From an uncultured Pseudomonadota bacterium (GTDB taxonomy: Bacteria > Myxococcota_A > UBA796 > GCA-2862545), in NCBI GenBank assembly GCA_937891875.1, contig CALATR010000452.1, positions 1 to 34,633 of the forward strand: a stretch of 34,633 nt of DNA, written 5' to 3'. A program made the translations under genes and the position numbers. The notes below the pieces were generated by a model. That model saw only the letters and a list, made by a program, of their open reading frames with translations. It ran no database searches and was not told where the DNA came from. Below, piece after piece: positions 1 to 8,157 of the stretch. The first letter of the stretch is position 1. Every line of letters begins with the position of its first letter.

Positions 1-39
1 GGACGAATAACGTAAGCTATCGCGTTTTGGGTGCCGGTT

Positions 40-52
40 GGTAGCGGCTACC
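40..52. promoter_or_regulatory. 13-bp palindrome upstream of lipoprotein gene
   Basis: GGTAGC-G-GCTACC is a perfect 6+1+6 inverted repeat that ends 24 bases before the ATG at 77. A one-base centre cannot form an RNA hairpin, so a DNA-binding site is the only sensible reading. No promoter consensus was recognised beside it. Confidence 0.25.
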
Positions 53-76
53 CTCTCGCCAGCCCCGGGAGGGTCG

Positions 77-850
77 ATGACGCGCCTCGTTCCCCTGTTC
101 CTGCTCCTCTCCATCGCCGCCTGCGACGGCGGGCCGGACCTCCATGACCTCCAGGAGGTCACGGAGCAGACGCGTTCGGCTGCACCGCGAGCTCCGCGAG
201 CCCCGCCCACACGCCCACCTGCCCCGCCCGCCAGATCGACCCCCAGGGGCGCACCGCTGTCCGCCGACGGCCTCCCCGCAGTCCAGGCGCGAAGCGACGA
301 GCCCCCGACTCGCTACACCCTCGAGATCGACGGGACCGCACAGACCATCCGGCCGGACGAGCCGCTGACGATCGGCGAGGGCGCGGAGGCGAAGACGGTC
401 GTTCTTCGGGTCGACCCGTACCGAGAGCTCGATGCGAAGGGCGTTCGCTTCCTGTTCCCGCAGACCTACAGCTACGAGTTCGAAGAATCGCCGGACTTCC
501 GCACCTGGACGCTCACGGGCAACGCCCAGGTGATCACGGTCTTTCACCTCGAGACCCTGGATCATGAGGCCATGGGTCGGAGCATGGTCTCCGAGATGGG
601 CAAGATCTACGGTCGGGGCAACATGACGGCGACGCCGACCAGCCGAACGCTGAACGGCGTGAGGCTGGAGGGTACCCTCCTGCACGTGACCATGGCTGGC
701 TCCCACCTCACCCAGGAGGTGTACGACTTCGGCGGACCGGGGGGCGACTACCTGCTCATCCTGCAGGACACGCTCGACGACGCCGGCAAGCCCACGGCCG
801 AGGCCAGGATCGGCCTGCAGGCCCTGGACGCGACCTTTCGGATGGAGTGA
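77..850 (+). CDS. Proline-rich lipoprotein of unknown function
   Basis: This 257-residue protein begins with a typical lipoprotein signal (positive MTR, a run of Leu, lipobox IAAC with the lipidated Cys at residue 16). Residues of roughly 35-65 form a Pro/Ala/Arg-rich linker, followed by a globular region of about 180 residues with alternating hydrophobic and charged strands. No family was recognised. The ATG at 77 is chosen over the upstream in-frame GTG at 38 because GGGAGGG lies 3-9 bases ahead of it and the signal peptide begins exactly there. The gene stands alone, with a strong hairpin about 35 bases after its stop. Export and lipidation are inferred from the signal; function is unknown. 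Confidence 0.85.
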   Translation: MTRLVPLFLLLSIAACDGGPDLHDLQEVTEQTRSAAPRAPRAPPTRPPAPPARSTPRGAPLSADGLPAVQARSDEPPTRYTLEIDGTAQTIRPDEPLTIGEGAEAKTVVLRVDPYRELDAKGVRFLFPQTYSYEFEESPDFRTWTLTGNAQVITVFHLETLDHEAMGRSMVSEMGKIYGRGNMTATPTSRTLNGVRLEGTLLHVTMAGSHLTQEVYDFGGPGGDYLLILQDTLDDAGKPTAEARIGLQALDATFRME

Positions 851-886
851 GCGCCGCACTGTGCCGTGGGCGTGATCAAGAGGAAT

Positions 887-917
887 CCTACAGCCCGCGA
901 GGCGCGGCGGCTGTGGG
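887..917 (+). terminator. GC-rich hairpin after lipoprotein gene
   Basis: The outer stem CCTACAGC (887-894) pairs with GCTGTGGG (910-917, one G:T pair), and an inner stem CCGCG (895-899) pairs with CGCGG (903-907). It lies 37 bases after the stop at 850. There is no T tract, so it may slow or terminate transcription only with help. Its ACAGCC/GGCTGT arms recur in the palindrome at 1570-1612. Confidence 0.4.
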
Positions 918-990
918 CTACGGGCCGAGCCCGTCGCGCTGTGTCAAGCCCGGCGCGCGCCTGTCCGACCTTCCGGACTGGAGGTGACTC

Positions 991-1056
991 ATGCGTCTCG
1001 AGTCCAGGCTGCAGGCCATGCAGGCCGTGGCCGCGCTGAACAAGCGGGCCGCGTAG
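991..1056 (+). CDS. Possible 21-residue small protein
   Basis: A 21-codon ORF starts at ATG 991 with a strong ribosome-binding site (GGAGG, six bases upstream) and ends with TAG at 1056. Its codons are strongly G/C-ending, like the real genes here. The peptide begins MRLESRLQAMQ and ends LNKRAA; leucines and alanines alternate with charged residues, which would suit an amphipathic helix. It could be a small protein or a leader peptide. No homology can be asserted. It lies between the hairpin at 887-917 and the convergent XRE regulator. Confidence 0.35.
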   Translation: MRLESRLQAMQAVAALNKRAA

Positions 1057-1070
1057 CCGTCCTCCTCTCG

Positions 1071-1082
1071 CCCGCTGGCGGG
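1071..1082. terminator. Short GC hairpin between convergent small ORF and regulator
   Basis: CCCGC-TG-GCGGG is a perfect 5-bp inverted repeat, followed by the palindrome GCGGCGCCGC near 1090-1099. It lies between the stop of the small ORF (1056) and the stop of the minus-strand regulator (1105). It could act on both strands, but the two-base loop is tight and there is no T tract. Confidence 0.25.
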
Positions 1083-1104
1083 TCGCCCCGCGGCGCCGCG
1101 AGGA

Positions 1105-1341
1105 TCAGACGTCGCCCTGGCCGCCGATCCGCTCGCCGTCCTCGCCCGTGGGAGGATCGAGGCGAACGTCCAGGTTGCCGCCCTCGGCCTCGGTCAGCAC
1201 GTGGTGCACGCGCGTGTGCCCGTCCGCATCGCTCCACTGATCCCGCTCGATCAGGGCGACCAACGCCGAGTTCAGACCGGCACGCTCCGCCAGATCGTTG
1301 CGGGACCAGCCGAGTGCCTTCCTTCGTTCCTTGACCGACAT
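1105..1341 (-). CDS. XRE-type helix-turn-helix regulator, small
   Basis: This 78-residue protein has an N-terminal helix-turn-helix of the XRE/Cro type (about residues 3-33). The key stretch is WSRNDLAERAGLNSALVALI: hydrophobic core positions, a conserved Ala-Gly at the turn and an Ile-Glu-Arg end. The C-terminal half is acidic and Gly-rich, with no recognised domain. ATG 1341 is preferred because GGAG sits seven bases upstream. The frame stays open upstream, but that part overlaps the divergent hydrolase gene and lacks a matching ribosome site. It probably binds DNA; the nearby 43-bp palindrome at 1570-1612 is a natural candidate target. That pairing is inference. Confidence 0.6.
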   Translation of the reverse strand: MSVKERRKALGWSRNDLAERAGLNSALVALIERDQWSDADGHTRVHHVLTEAEGGNLDVRLDPPTGEDGERIGGQGDV

Positions 1342-1569
1342 ACGCGTCTCCGGAGTGTTGGCCGTGCAGTGTAGGGGGGTCTCGCCCTCCTCGCGACCCC
1401 TCGGGGCGGCCGCAGCTGGATCCCGGGTGGGGTCGAGGAAGACCATCCGCACCGGCTCTCCGCTGCTGGACGTCTGGCAGGACAGATCCGGAACTGGTCC
1501 GAGCCGTTCGTTCGCCAGTCGGACCGGTGACAGGTTCCTGTCAGGGTACTGAGTCAGATCCATTGAATG

Positions 1570-1612
1570 ATACAGCCCATAAGCATCTCTTCTCGATGCG
1601 ATGAGGCTGTAT
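1570..1612. promoter_or_regulatory. 43-bp interrupted palindrome at hydrolase gene start
   Basis: The arrangement is ATACAGCC-N5-GCATC-N7-GATGC-N5-GGCTGTAT, with both arm pairs in exact register about one centre. It spans the 5' end of the hydrolase frame and ends one base before its second ATG (1613). It could be an operator (perhaps for the XRE regulator that is transcribed the other way) or, as RNA, a stem around the translation start. Confidence 0.5.
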
Positions 1613-3808
1613 ATGCAAGCAAAGAGTACTCGCGCGTCCTCCTCTGAGGCCGCGCCACTGTCCAGTCCGTCCCCCGTCGCCCGCCCGGCCGAGTTCGGCA
1701 GCAACGGGGCCAACCAGGCGCTCTTGTCAGCCCCGCGCCCCCGGCCCCGCCCGGTCCGGTCGTTCTCCGACGGCGGTGGCTACACCTACCGGGCGCGCTC
1801 CGACGGAGGCTACGAGATCACCGGCGCCCCGCGACCCAGCGCCATCGGTCTCATCGTGCGGGATGGAAAGGCGTTCGAGGCCATCCACGCGCTCTACCTC
1901 TCCATCGCTCCCCCGGGCCGCCGGATGAACGAGCCCTGGGAGCCCGAGGCGGACGAGACTCCGGTCGAGGTGGCGCCCACCGAGGAAGCGCCCACCGAGG
2001 ACGCCCCGGTCGAGGTCGCTCCCACCGAAGAGCTCCCCGCCGAGCAGGAGCAGGTCGAGACCAGCGAGGACCCCTCGATGTGGGATCGCCTCGTGGAGGA
2101 CGTGAAGGAGGGGATCACCGACGTGGTCGACTGGGTCTCCGACTGGTGGGACAGCGTCGGCGAGGACGTCGCGACCGAGGAGGCGAAGGACGCCGAGCAG
2201 GATGCCAGCGGCGGCGGCGGCAACCGGAGCTCGGCCCCGCAGGAGGACCCGGCCCAGGAGACGCCGGACACGTCGAACGACCCGTTCGTGGTCGCTCGCG
2301 GCCAGCTCACCTTCGACGCCGAAGGTACCGAGGGAGGCCGCTTCCACACCCGCACCGCCCACTGGCCCGGCGGTGCCTCGGGCGTGACCATCGGGCGCGG
2401 CTACGATCTTGGTCAGCACTCGGAAGACGACATCCTGCGCGACATGGGGGCCGCGGGCATCAGCGAGGACGTCGCCGGCGCCTTCGCCGAGGCTGCCGGA
2501 CTCACCGGGCAGGACGCCCGGGCCTGGCTCAACGGCCACCAGCAAGAGCTGCCCGAGATCACCCCCGAACAGCAGGAGCTGCTCTTCGACATCGTCTACG
2601 GCGCCCTGGCGCAGGACGTCGAGCGGATCAGCGGCAACTATGCGCGCATCGTGAGCGGTCGCGAGGGCGGCGAGCGCGAGGACTACGAGATCGACTGGGA
2701 GACCCTGCACCCGGCCATCCGCGATCTGCTGGTCGATCTGCGCTACCGCGGCGACTACACGCCGACGACGCGCGCAACCGTGCAGCCGCTCGCCATCGCC
2801 AACGACCTGCCCGGCATGGCCGACCTCATGGCGGATCGCACCCAGTGGTCGAGCGTGCCCCTCGACCGGTTCAACCGCCGCGCCGCCTTCATGCGGGCCG
2901 CCGTCGAGGGTGGCGCCAACGACGTGGACCTGCAGGACGACGCCCCGGTCAAGGACGACGCCGCCACCGAGACGGACGAGGTCAGCGAGGGCGCGCCCGC
3001 GGTCGACACCTCCAACGCCGGCACCGGCTACCGCGTCAACGCGAGCTCACTGAACGTGCGGCGCACGCCCAGCAGCGACACCAACGACAACAAGGTGGGC
3101 AAGCTGAACGGCGGTGCGCGGATCACCGCCACCGGCAGGACCGAAGGGTGGATCCAGTTTTCCTACGATGGCGTCACCGCCTACGTCTCCGCCGATTACA
3201 TGGTGGAGATCGGCGCGGGAGACGAGGACCAGGCGGTCGGCGACGGAACGCTCTCCGGAGGCGACTGGTACGACATCGCCAACGCCAACGGCTGGGCCAA
3301 CTCGACCGACTTCGACGACCTGTCCCCGGAGTTCGGCCCCAAGGCCAAGACCTTCGTCGACGGCCTGCGCGACAGCGGGGCCTCGGTGCAGATCACAGCC
3401 GGGCTGCGCCACGAGAAGCGCGCCATCCTCATGCACTTCGCCTGGCACGTCGCCAAGGGCACCAAGTCGACCGCCGTCGCCAACGAGTACTGCCGCAGCA
3501 AGGGCATCGACATCGAGTGGAACCACGGCAACGCGCAGGCCTCGCGCGCGGCGGCCCAGGCGCTGGTCAACCGGTTCGGGCTGGTCCGCTCCGCCTCACT
3601 GACCTCCAACCACATGGGCGGCGACGCGGTCGACATGAAGATCACCAACGTGCCCGCCAACCTCACCGTGGACGGCAAGGCGTACCAGGCCGGCCCGAAG
3701 GGCAACGGCACCCTCGAAGAGGACAAGGTCGACCACATCGGCAAGGAGCTGGGCGTGATCTGGTACGGGCCCGGCGACTACGTGCACTGGTCCAAGACCG
3801 GCCGCTGA
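1601..3808 (+). CDS. Three-domain peptidoglycan hydrolase (lysozyme, SH3b, M15-like peptidase)
   Basis: This 735-residue protein has several parts in order. The N-terminus is Ser/Pro/Ala-rich without a signal peptide and contains SNGANQALL. A Pro/Glu repeat linker follows (about 115-150), then a Trp-rich acidic segment (160-190). A pesticin/T4-type lysozyme domain spans about 230-435, with Glu244, Thr263 and Asp269; Thr and Asp are six apart in VTIGRGYDLG, as in pesticin. A bacterial SH3 domain spans about 477-537. The C-terminal M15-like domain has His671 and Asp678 (SNHMGGDAVD) and Asp726/His729 (DYVHW) as zinc and catalytic residues. Known families imply cleavage of both glycan and peptide bonds. 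An alternative start at ATG 1613 has GATGAGG upstream. Lack of a signal peptide suggests specialised release or lysis, for example as cargo of a contractile system; that is inference. Confidence 0.8.
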   Translation: MRLYMQAKSTRASSSEAAPLSSPSPVARPAEFGSNGANQALLSAPRPRPRPVRSFSDGGGYTYRARSDGGYEITGAPRPSAIGLIVRDGKAFEAIHALYLSIAPPGRRMNEPWEPEADETPVEVAPTEEAPTEDAPVEVAPTEELPAEQEQVETSEDPSMWDRLVEDVKEGITDVVDWVSDWWDSVGEDVATEEAKDAEQDASGGGGNRSSAPQEDPAQETPDTSNDPFVVARGQLTFDAEGTEGGRFHTRTAHWPGGASGVTIGRGYDLGQHSEDDILRDMGAAGISEDVAGAFAEAAGLTGQDARAWLNGHQQELPEITPEQQELLFDIVYGALAQDVERISGNYARIVSGREGGEREDYEIDWETLHPAIRDLLVDLRYRGDYTPTTRATVQPLAIANDLPGMADLMADRTQWSSVPLDRFNRRAAFMRAAVEGGANDVDLQDDAPVKDDAATETDEVSEGAPAVDTSNAGTGYRVNASSLNVRRTPSSDTNDNKVGKLNGGARITATGRTEGWIQFSYDGVTAYVSADYMVEIGAGDEDQAVGDGTLSGGDWYDIANANGWANSTDFDDLSPEFGPKAKTFVDGLRDSGASVQITAGLRHEKRAILMHFAWHVAKGTKSTAVANEYCRSKGIDIEWNHGNAQASRAAAQALVNRFGLVRSASLTSNHMGGDAVDMKITNVPANLTVDGKAYQAGPKGNGTLEEDKVDHIGKELGVIWYGPGDYVHWSKTGR

Positions 3809-3838
3809 GGCCCGTTCTGGGCGTTCACGGCGCGGGAC

Positions 3839-4687
3839 TCACGGGCTGCCGAGGATCAGATCCCGGCGGCCCACCTGGGCGATGGCGCCGGGCTTGCCGC
3901 CGACGGCGTCCACGCGCACGCCTGACGGGATGATCGCGCGCAGGAGCAGCACCACGGTGTCGTCGGGCAGGCGGAACGCGCCGAGCGGCCTCGGAACGCC
4001 CAGCGCGAACGGATCGTCCAGGCTGGCGGTCGTCGGCTCGATGTCCGCGGACGTCGGCGTGGTCCATGCGTGCACGACGCTGCCGCCGGCGGCGGTCGTC
4101 ACGGTGGCCTCGCCCCCCTGACCAGACAGGGTCACGACCACGGTGAACGGCCCCACCTGCCAGGTTCCAGACCCCTTCTCCACCGGAGCGAAGGCCTTCG
4201 AGTCCCGGGCCCCCGGGAGGTCGGCGGGAAGCACCCAGACCGGCTGCTCGGCGAGGTCCTTCGGCACCTTGAAGCCGGTCATGACGGTGGGCACGTCGTC
4301 CCAGCCATACGGGATCTCGGACTGCTCGGAATACTTCAGGTCCAGGATGCCCTCGCGGGAGACGCCGACGAAGGGCGTGCCCTCGGTCAGGTCGAACCAG
4401 GCGTCCCGAGCGTCGACGATCGCCACCCGCGCCCCCTCGTGCACGGGCGTCCAGGGGTCCTTGCGGTCGTCCCGGCGAGCGGTCGCGAGGGCGAAGTAGC
4501 CGGGGATGCCGTCGAAGTGGGCGGGCAAGGCACTCTCCTGTGCAGGCGACGCTGTGGGCGTGGTGGGTTCGGCGGGTACGGGCACATCCGCGCTCGCACC
4601 GCTGGGCACGCCCCCACACGCGAGCACGGAGATCACTCCGGCAGCGACGAGCACGGGCCACGGTCGAGCGGCATGAGGATCAGGCAC
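3839..4687 (-). CDS. Lipoprotein of unknown function
   Basis: This 282-residue lipoprotein starts at GTG 4687, where GGAG lies six bases upstream. A signal follows (RPWPVLVAAGVISVLACGG, lipobox LAC), then a Pro/Thr/Ala-rich linker. The remainder looks globular: an N-terminal part with PAHFDGIPGYFALATARRDD and several Trp-containing strands, then a C-terminal beta-rich region with VVVTLSGQGGEATVTT. No family was recognised. It converges on the hydrolase gene with a 30-base gap and diverges from the DUF1592 gene, sharing the 144-base region 4688-4831 with it. The surface or periplasmic location is inferred from the signal. Confidence 0.75.
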   Translation of the reverse strand: MPDPHAARPWPVLVAAGVISVLACGGVPSGASADVPVPAEPTTPTASPAQESALPAHFDGIPGYFALATARRDDRKDPWTPVHEGARVAIVDARDAWFDLTEGTPFVGVSREGILDLKYSEQSEIPYGWDDVPTVMTGFKVPKDLAEQPVWVLPADLPGARDSKAFAPVEKGSGTWQVGPFTVVVTLSGQGGEATVTTAAGGSVVHAWTTPTSADIEPTTASLDDPFALGVPRPLGAFRLPDDTVVLLLRAIIPSGVRVDAVGGKPGAIAQVGRRDLILGSP

Positions 4688-4831
4688 GGACACCTCCAGA
4701 TTCAGCGGCCTTCGCCTGACCCCACAGTACCGGAACGAGACTCCCTGTCGGCCAGCCATGGGGAACGGAAGGGGCATGTAATCCACGTTCGGCCGACAAC
4801 CTGCGATCACGTGACGAGAACAGGAGTCGTC

Positions 4832-6481
4832 ATGCTTCGTGCCCTGCCCGTGCTCGCACTCCTCCTGGCGAGCGGCTGCAAGGGGGAGGACCCCGACGCG
4901 GAGACGCCGGAGACGCCGGAGATCGCTGGTGTGGAGGTGCCCCCCGCGCCCCTCGCCCGCCTGTCGGTGGACGACTATGAGCGGACCCTGCGCGTCATCT
5001 TCGGCGATGACGCCATCGACGCGGTGCAGCCCCAGATCGACGCCCTGCCCCAGGACGCGCCCGAGGGCGAGGGGCTGTTCAGCCGCGACGACCAGCGCAC
5101 CTCCCAGCGCCACATCGACCAGCACTACGCCATCGCCGATGCCCTGGCCAGGGCGTCCGCCGGCGACGGGGCGCTGCGGGTGCGCCTCGGTGGCGCCTGC
5201 GAGACGGTGGACGATGCCTGCCTGCAGCCCTTCGCGACGGCGCTGCTGGACAAGGTGCTGCGCCGGCCGCCGACGGACGCCGAGGTCAGCGCCCTGCTCG
5301 CGCCCGTCGGCGAGTTCGACGGCACCGATCGGGTGCATGCCATCGTCTTCCTGGCGCTGATGAAGCCGGAGCTGGTCTACCACCTGGAGAACCAGGGCAG
5401 CGATGAGGACGGGATGGTCGCGCTCACCGGCTACGAGCTGGCGTCTCGGCTGTCGTACCACTTCTGGGGCGAGCCCCCCGACGCCGAGCTGCTGGACGCG
5501 GCCGCAGACGGCAGCCTGCTCACCGACGAGGGCCTGCGGGCCCAGGTGGACCGCCTCTTCGACGACCCGCGCACGGAGCTGACCCTGCGCGAGTTCTTCG
5601 AGGAGTGGCTGCACCTGCGTCGGGGGGACTTCCTGCCCGGTCCGCGCCACGACCGCCTGTCCGGAGGCATGGACACCACCGGCCTGTCCGCCGAGATGCG
5701 CGAGGAGACCCACGCGCTGCTCTACCATGCCATCTACGCCGAGCCGCACACCTGGTCGGACGTGCTGCTCACCCGCGAGTCCTTCGCCCGCTCGGACCGG
5801 CTGGCCTCGCTGTACGGCGTGGACGCCTGGGACGGCAGCGGCGCTCGACCCCAGCTTCCGCCCGCCGAGCGTGCGGGCCTGCTCACCCGGGCGGGGGTCC
5901 TGGCCACGTCGGACGGCTCCACCAATCCCTTCCGCCGGGGCGCGTTCATCCGCCGCCTGGTGCTGTGCGAGCACGTCAACCCGCCGCCCGGCAACCTGCC
6001 GCCAGACGCCCTGGTCCCCCCCGAGACCACTGCGTCCACGTCCACCCGAGACGCCTTCGCCGCCAAGGTCGAGGGCGCGCAGTGCCGGGACTGCCACGCC
6101 CAGTTCAGCGCGCTCGGCTACGCCATGGAGTCCTACGACGGCTTCGGGCGCTTCCGCACCCGGGAGCAGCTGGTCGACTCCGCGGGCAGGGACCTGGGCT
6201 TCGTGGACGTCGATGCCGCCGTCACCACCCGGATCGACGGGGAGGAGGTGGCGCTGGCGGGCGGGGTGGCCCTGTCCGAGCAGATCGCTGGCTCCGAGGA
6301 CGCCCGGCAGTGCCTGGCGCGCCAGTACTTCCGCTTCGCCCACCGCCGGGTCGAGACCGGGGCGGACGCGGGGCTGATCGGCCACTGGTCCGACGCCCTG
6401 GCCGACGGCGAGCCCATGGGGCCCTGGCTTCGCCGGATCGCCCTGCACGCGAGCTTCCGCTACCGCGCCATCGAGGAGTGA
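4832..6481 (+). CDS. DUF1592/DUF1588-family lipoprotein with CxxCH motif
   Basis: This 549-residue protein has a lipoprotein signal (MLRALPVLALLLASGC). Its architecture matches the DUF1587/DUF1592/DUF1588/DUF1585 proteins common in Planctomycetes and Myxococcota: RLSVDDYERTLRVIFGDD near the N-terminus, ELASRLSYHFWGEPPDAELL in the middle, then CRDCH at residues 418-422 followed by ALGYAMESYDGFGRFR. The CxxCH could bind heme, and many relatives carry cytochrome c domains, but heme attachment is not shown here. ATG 4832 has CAGGAG five bases upstream. The DUF1552 gene begins four bases after the stop, so the two are almost surely one operon. The biochemical role of this pair is not established. 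Confidence 0.88.
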   Translation: MLRALPVLALLLASGCKGEDPDAETPETPEIAGVEVPPAPLARLSVDDYERTLRVIFGDDAIDAVQPQIDALPQDAPEGEGLFSRDDQRTSQRHIDQHYAIADALARASAGDGALRVRLGGACETVDDACLQPFATALLDKVLRRPPTDAEVSALLAPVGEFDGTDRVHAIVFLALMKPELVYHLENQGSDEDGMVALTGYELASRLSYHFWGEPPDAELLDAAADGSLLTDEGLRAQVDRLFDDPRTELTLREFFEEWLHLRRGDFLPGPRHDRLSGGMDTTGLSAEMREETHALLYHAIYAEPHTWSDVLLTRESFARSDRLASLYGVDAWDGSGARPQLPPAERAGLLTRAGVLATSDGSTNPFRRGAFIRRLVLCEHVNPPPGNLPPDALVPPETTASTSTRDAFAAKVEGAQCRDCHAQFSALGYAMESYDGFGRFRTREQLVDSAGRDLGFVDVDAAVTTRIDGEEVALAGGVALSEQIAGSEDARQCLARQYFRFAHRRVETGADAGLIGHWSDALADGEPMGPWLRRIALHASFRYRAIEE

Positions 6482-6485
6482 GTCG

Positions 6486-8108
6486 ATGAGGTACTTCCGC
6501 TCCACCCGACGCATGTTCCTGACCGGCCTGGGCGGCGTCCTGGCGATCCCGCTGCTGCCCTCGCTGCTCCCCCGCGGCCTGCGCGCCGAGGCCCTCGCCG
6601 ACGAGGGGGACGTGGCGCGACGGTTCATCGCGATCAAGGGCTACTCTGGCGTCCCTGTGCTGGACCTGTACCCCCGCACCGCACCCGGCGGGTACACCAC
6701 CCGGGGTCGCGACGGCACGGTGGTGCTCTCCGATCCGCTGGCCACGGCGACCGGACGGCACAGCAACGGCAACGCGTACTACGGTCACCAGGCCCCGCTC
6801 TCCGACTTTGCCGAGACCGGCCTGGGCAACATCTTCGGCCAGCACTTCAACCGCTACCTGCAGGCCATGACCCTGTTCCGGGGTCTGGACTTCATGCCCA
6901 ACCTCAACCACAACGACGGGGGCTTCCTGGGCAACCTGGGCCTGCGGACCAACGGGGTGGGCGGGGCGCTGCCGGGCGCGCAGATCAACGTCACCATCGA
7001 TCAGGTGATCGCGGCGAGCAGCGCGGTCTACCCGAGGGCCCCGGTCGGGCCGCGGATCCTGCACCTGGGCAGCCGCACCAACACCTGCAGCTTCGAGCCC
7101 CGGGACCCGGACAACCTGCTGGCCACGGGTGCTGGCGCCGTGCAGCAGGCCAAGGCCTACACCAATCCCAAGGTCGCCTTCGACGCCCTCTTCAGCTCCT
7201 TCGAGCCCGGCGGATCCGCCCCCAGCCCGTCGTCCAGGCTGGTGGACCGGGTGGTCGAGGACTACCGCCGGGTGCGCGACGGGCGCCTGCTGTCCGCAGC
7301 CGATCGCCAGGTGTTGGACCGCCACCTGACCTACCTGACCGAGCTGGAGGAGCGGGTCAGCTCGGATGACACCCGGGTGTGCGAGCCCGGTGACGGTCCC
7401 GGCGACTTCGCCACGGGGGGCGAGTTCGACGTCACCGTGGACACCATCGAGCGCTTCTTCACTCAGATGGTGGACCTGCTGGCCCTGGCGCTGGCCTGCG
7501 ACGTCACCCGCGTGGCCACCCTCGACATCCAGAAGATGGTGGTCCGCGACGGGGGGCAGGTCTTCGGCATGGGCGACAGCCAGAACGCGGGCTCTGCCGG
7601 GCGCTCCAACTGGCACCTCCAGGCCCACAACTGGGACGACAACGCCAGGCGCTGGATCGGCCTGGGCTACCAGTGGACCGCCCAGGAGGTGATCCTGCGC
7701 CTGCTGGACCGCCTGGACGAGGTGACCGAGTCGGACGGGCAGAGCCTGCTGCACCACTCCCTGGTCCTGTGGGGCAACGAGCTGTCCTTCAACCACCTCA
7801 ACTACAGCGTGCCCACGGTGATGTGGGGCAGCGCAGGCGGCCGCGTGCAGGCCGGGCGCTACCTGGACTACGTCGACTGGGACCGCCCGGTGCGCTTCTC
7901 CCAGCACGACGGTGCGGTCATCGAGGGCGTGCAGTACAACCGCCTGCTGGTCAGCGCCATGCAGGCCATGGGACTGCAGCCCGAGGAGTACGAGATCGCG
8001 TCGGGGCGGGGCTTTGGCGAGACCCACCACGTGGACAAGGACGGCGCCTGGGCCATCGACTACGACGACAGCAACGTGGGCCAGCCGCTGCCCGATCTGC
8101 TGACCTGA
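6486..8108 (+). CDS. DUF1552 domain protein with Tat-type signal
   Basis: This 540-residue protein opens with a twin-arginine signal (Arg8-Arg9, RRMFLTGLGG, then a hydrophobic stretch), as is usual for DUF1552. The body shows family features: a Tyr-Ser-Gly-Val-Pro region after residue 50, NHNDGGFLGNLGL, an extended helical region with VDRVVEDYRRVRDGRLL, and the late segments WHLQAHNWDDNARRWIGLGY and LVLWGNELSF. DUF1552 proteins are usually encoded next to DUF1592 proteins, as here with a 4-nt gap; co-translation is likely. Tat export implies folding, and perhaps cofactor insertion, in the cytoplasm. No enzymatic activity is known to me for the family. Confidence 0.88.
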   Translation: MRYFRSTRRMFLTGLGGVLAIPLLPSLLPRGLRAEALADEGDVARRFIAIKGYSGVPVLDLYPRTAPGGYTTRGRDGTVVLSDPLATATGRHSNGNAYYGHQAPLSDFAETGLGNIFGQHFNRYLQAMTLFRGLDFMPNLNHNDGGFLGNLGLRTNGVGGALPGAQINVTIDQVIAASSAVYPRAPVGPRILHLGSRTNTCSFEPRDPDNLLATGAGAVQQAKAYTNPKVAFDALFSSFEPGGSAPSPSSRLVDRVVEDYRRVRDGRLLSAADRQVLDRHLTYLTELEERVSSDDTRVCEPGDGPGDFATGGEFDVTVDTIERFFTQMVDLLALALACDVTRVATLDIQKMVVRDGGQVFGMGDSQNAGSAGRSNWHLQAHNWDDNARRWIGLGYQWTAQEVILRLLDRLDEVTESDGQSLLHHSLVLWGNELSFNHLNYSVPTVMWGSAGGRVQAGRYLDYVDWDRPVRFSQHDGAVIEGVQYNRLLVSAMQAMGLQPEEYEIASGRGFGETHHVDKDGAWAIDYDDSNVGQPLPDLLT

Positions 8109-8157
8109 CGTCCTCTTGGGGGAGGTTGTTACAGGGCTTCGTCTGACTGGGGGGCGA

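Noticed and set aside
2080..3933. Plus-strand frame of about 617 codons overlapping the hydrolase
   Set aside because: Extremely Arg-rich translation in the wrong frame of a gene with clear catalytic motifs.
4746..4798. Inverted repeat TGTCGGCC ... GGCCGACA in the divergent promoter before the DUF1592 gene
   Set aside because: Arms of eight bases separated by 37 bases are not unlikely by chance in GC-rich DNA, and no inner register supports them.
4807..4814. Palindrome TCACGTGA just before the DUF1592 ribosome-binding site
   Set aside because: Only eight bases, and no second copy was found to suggest a regulator site.
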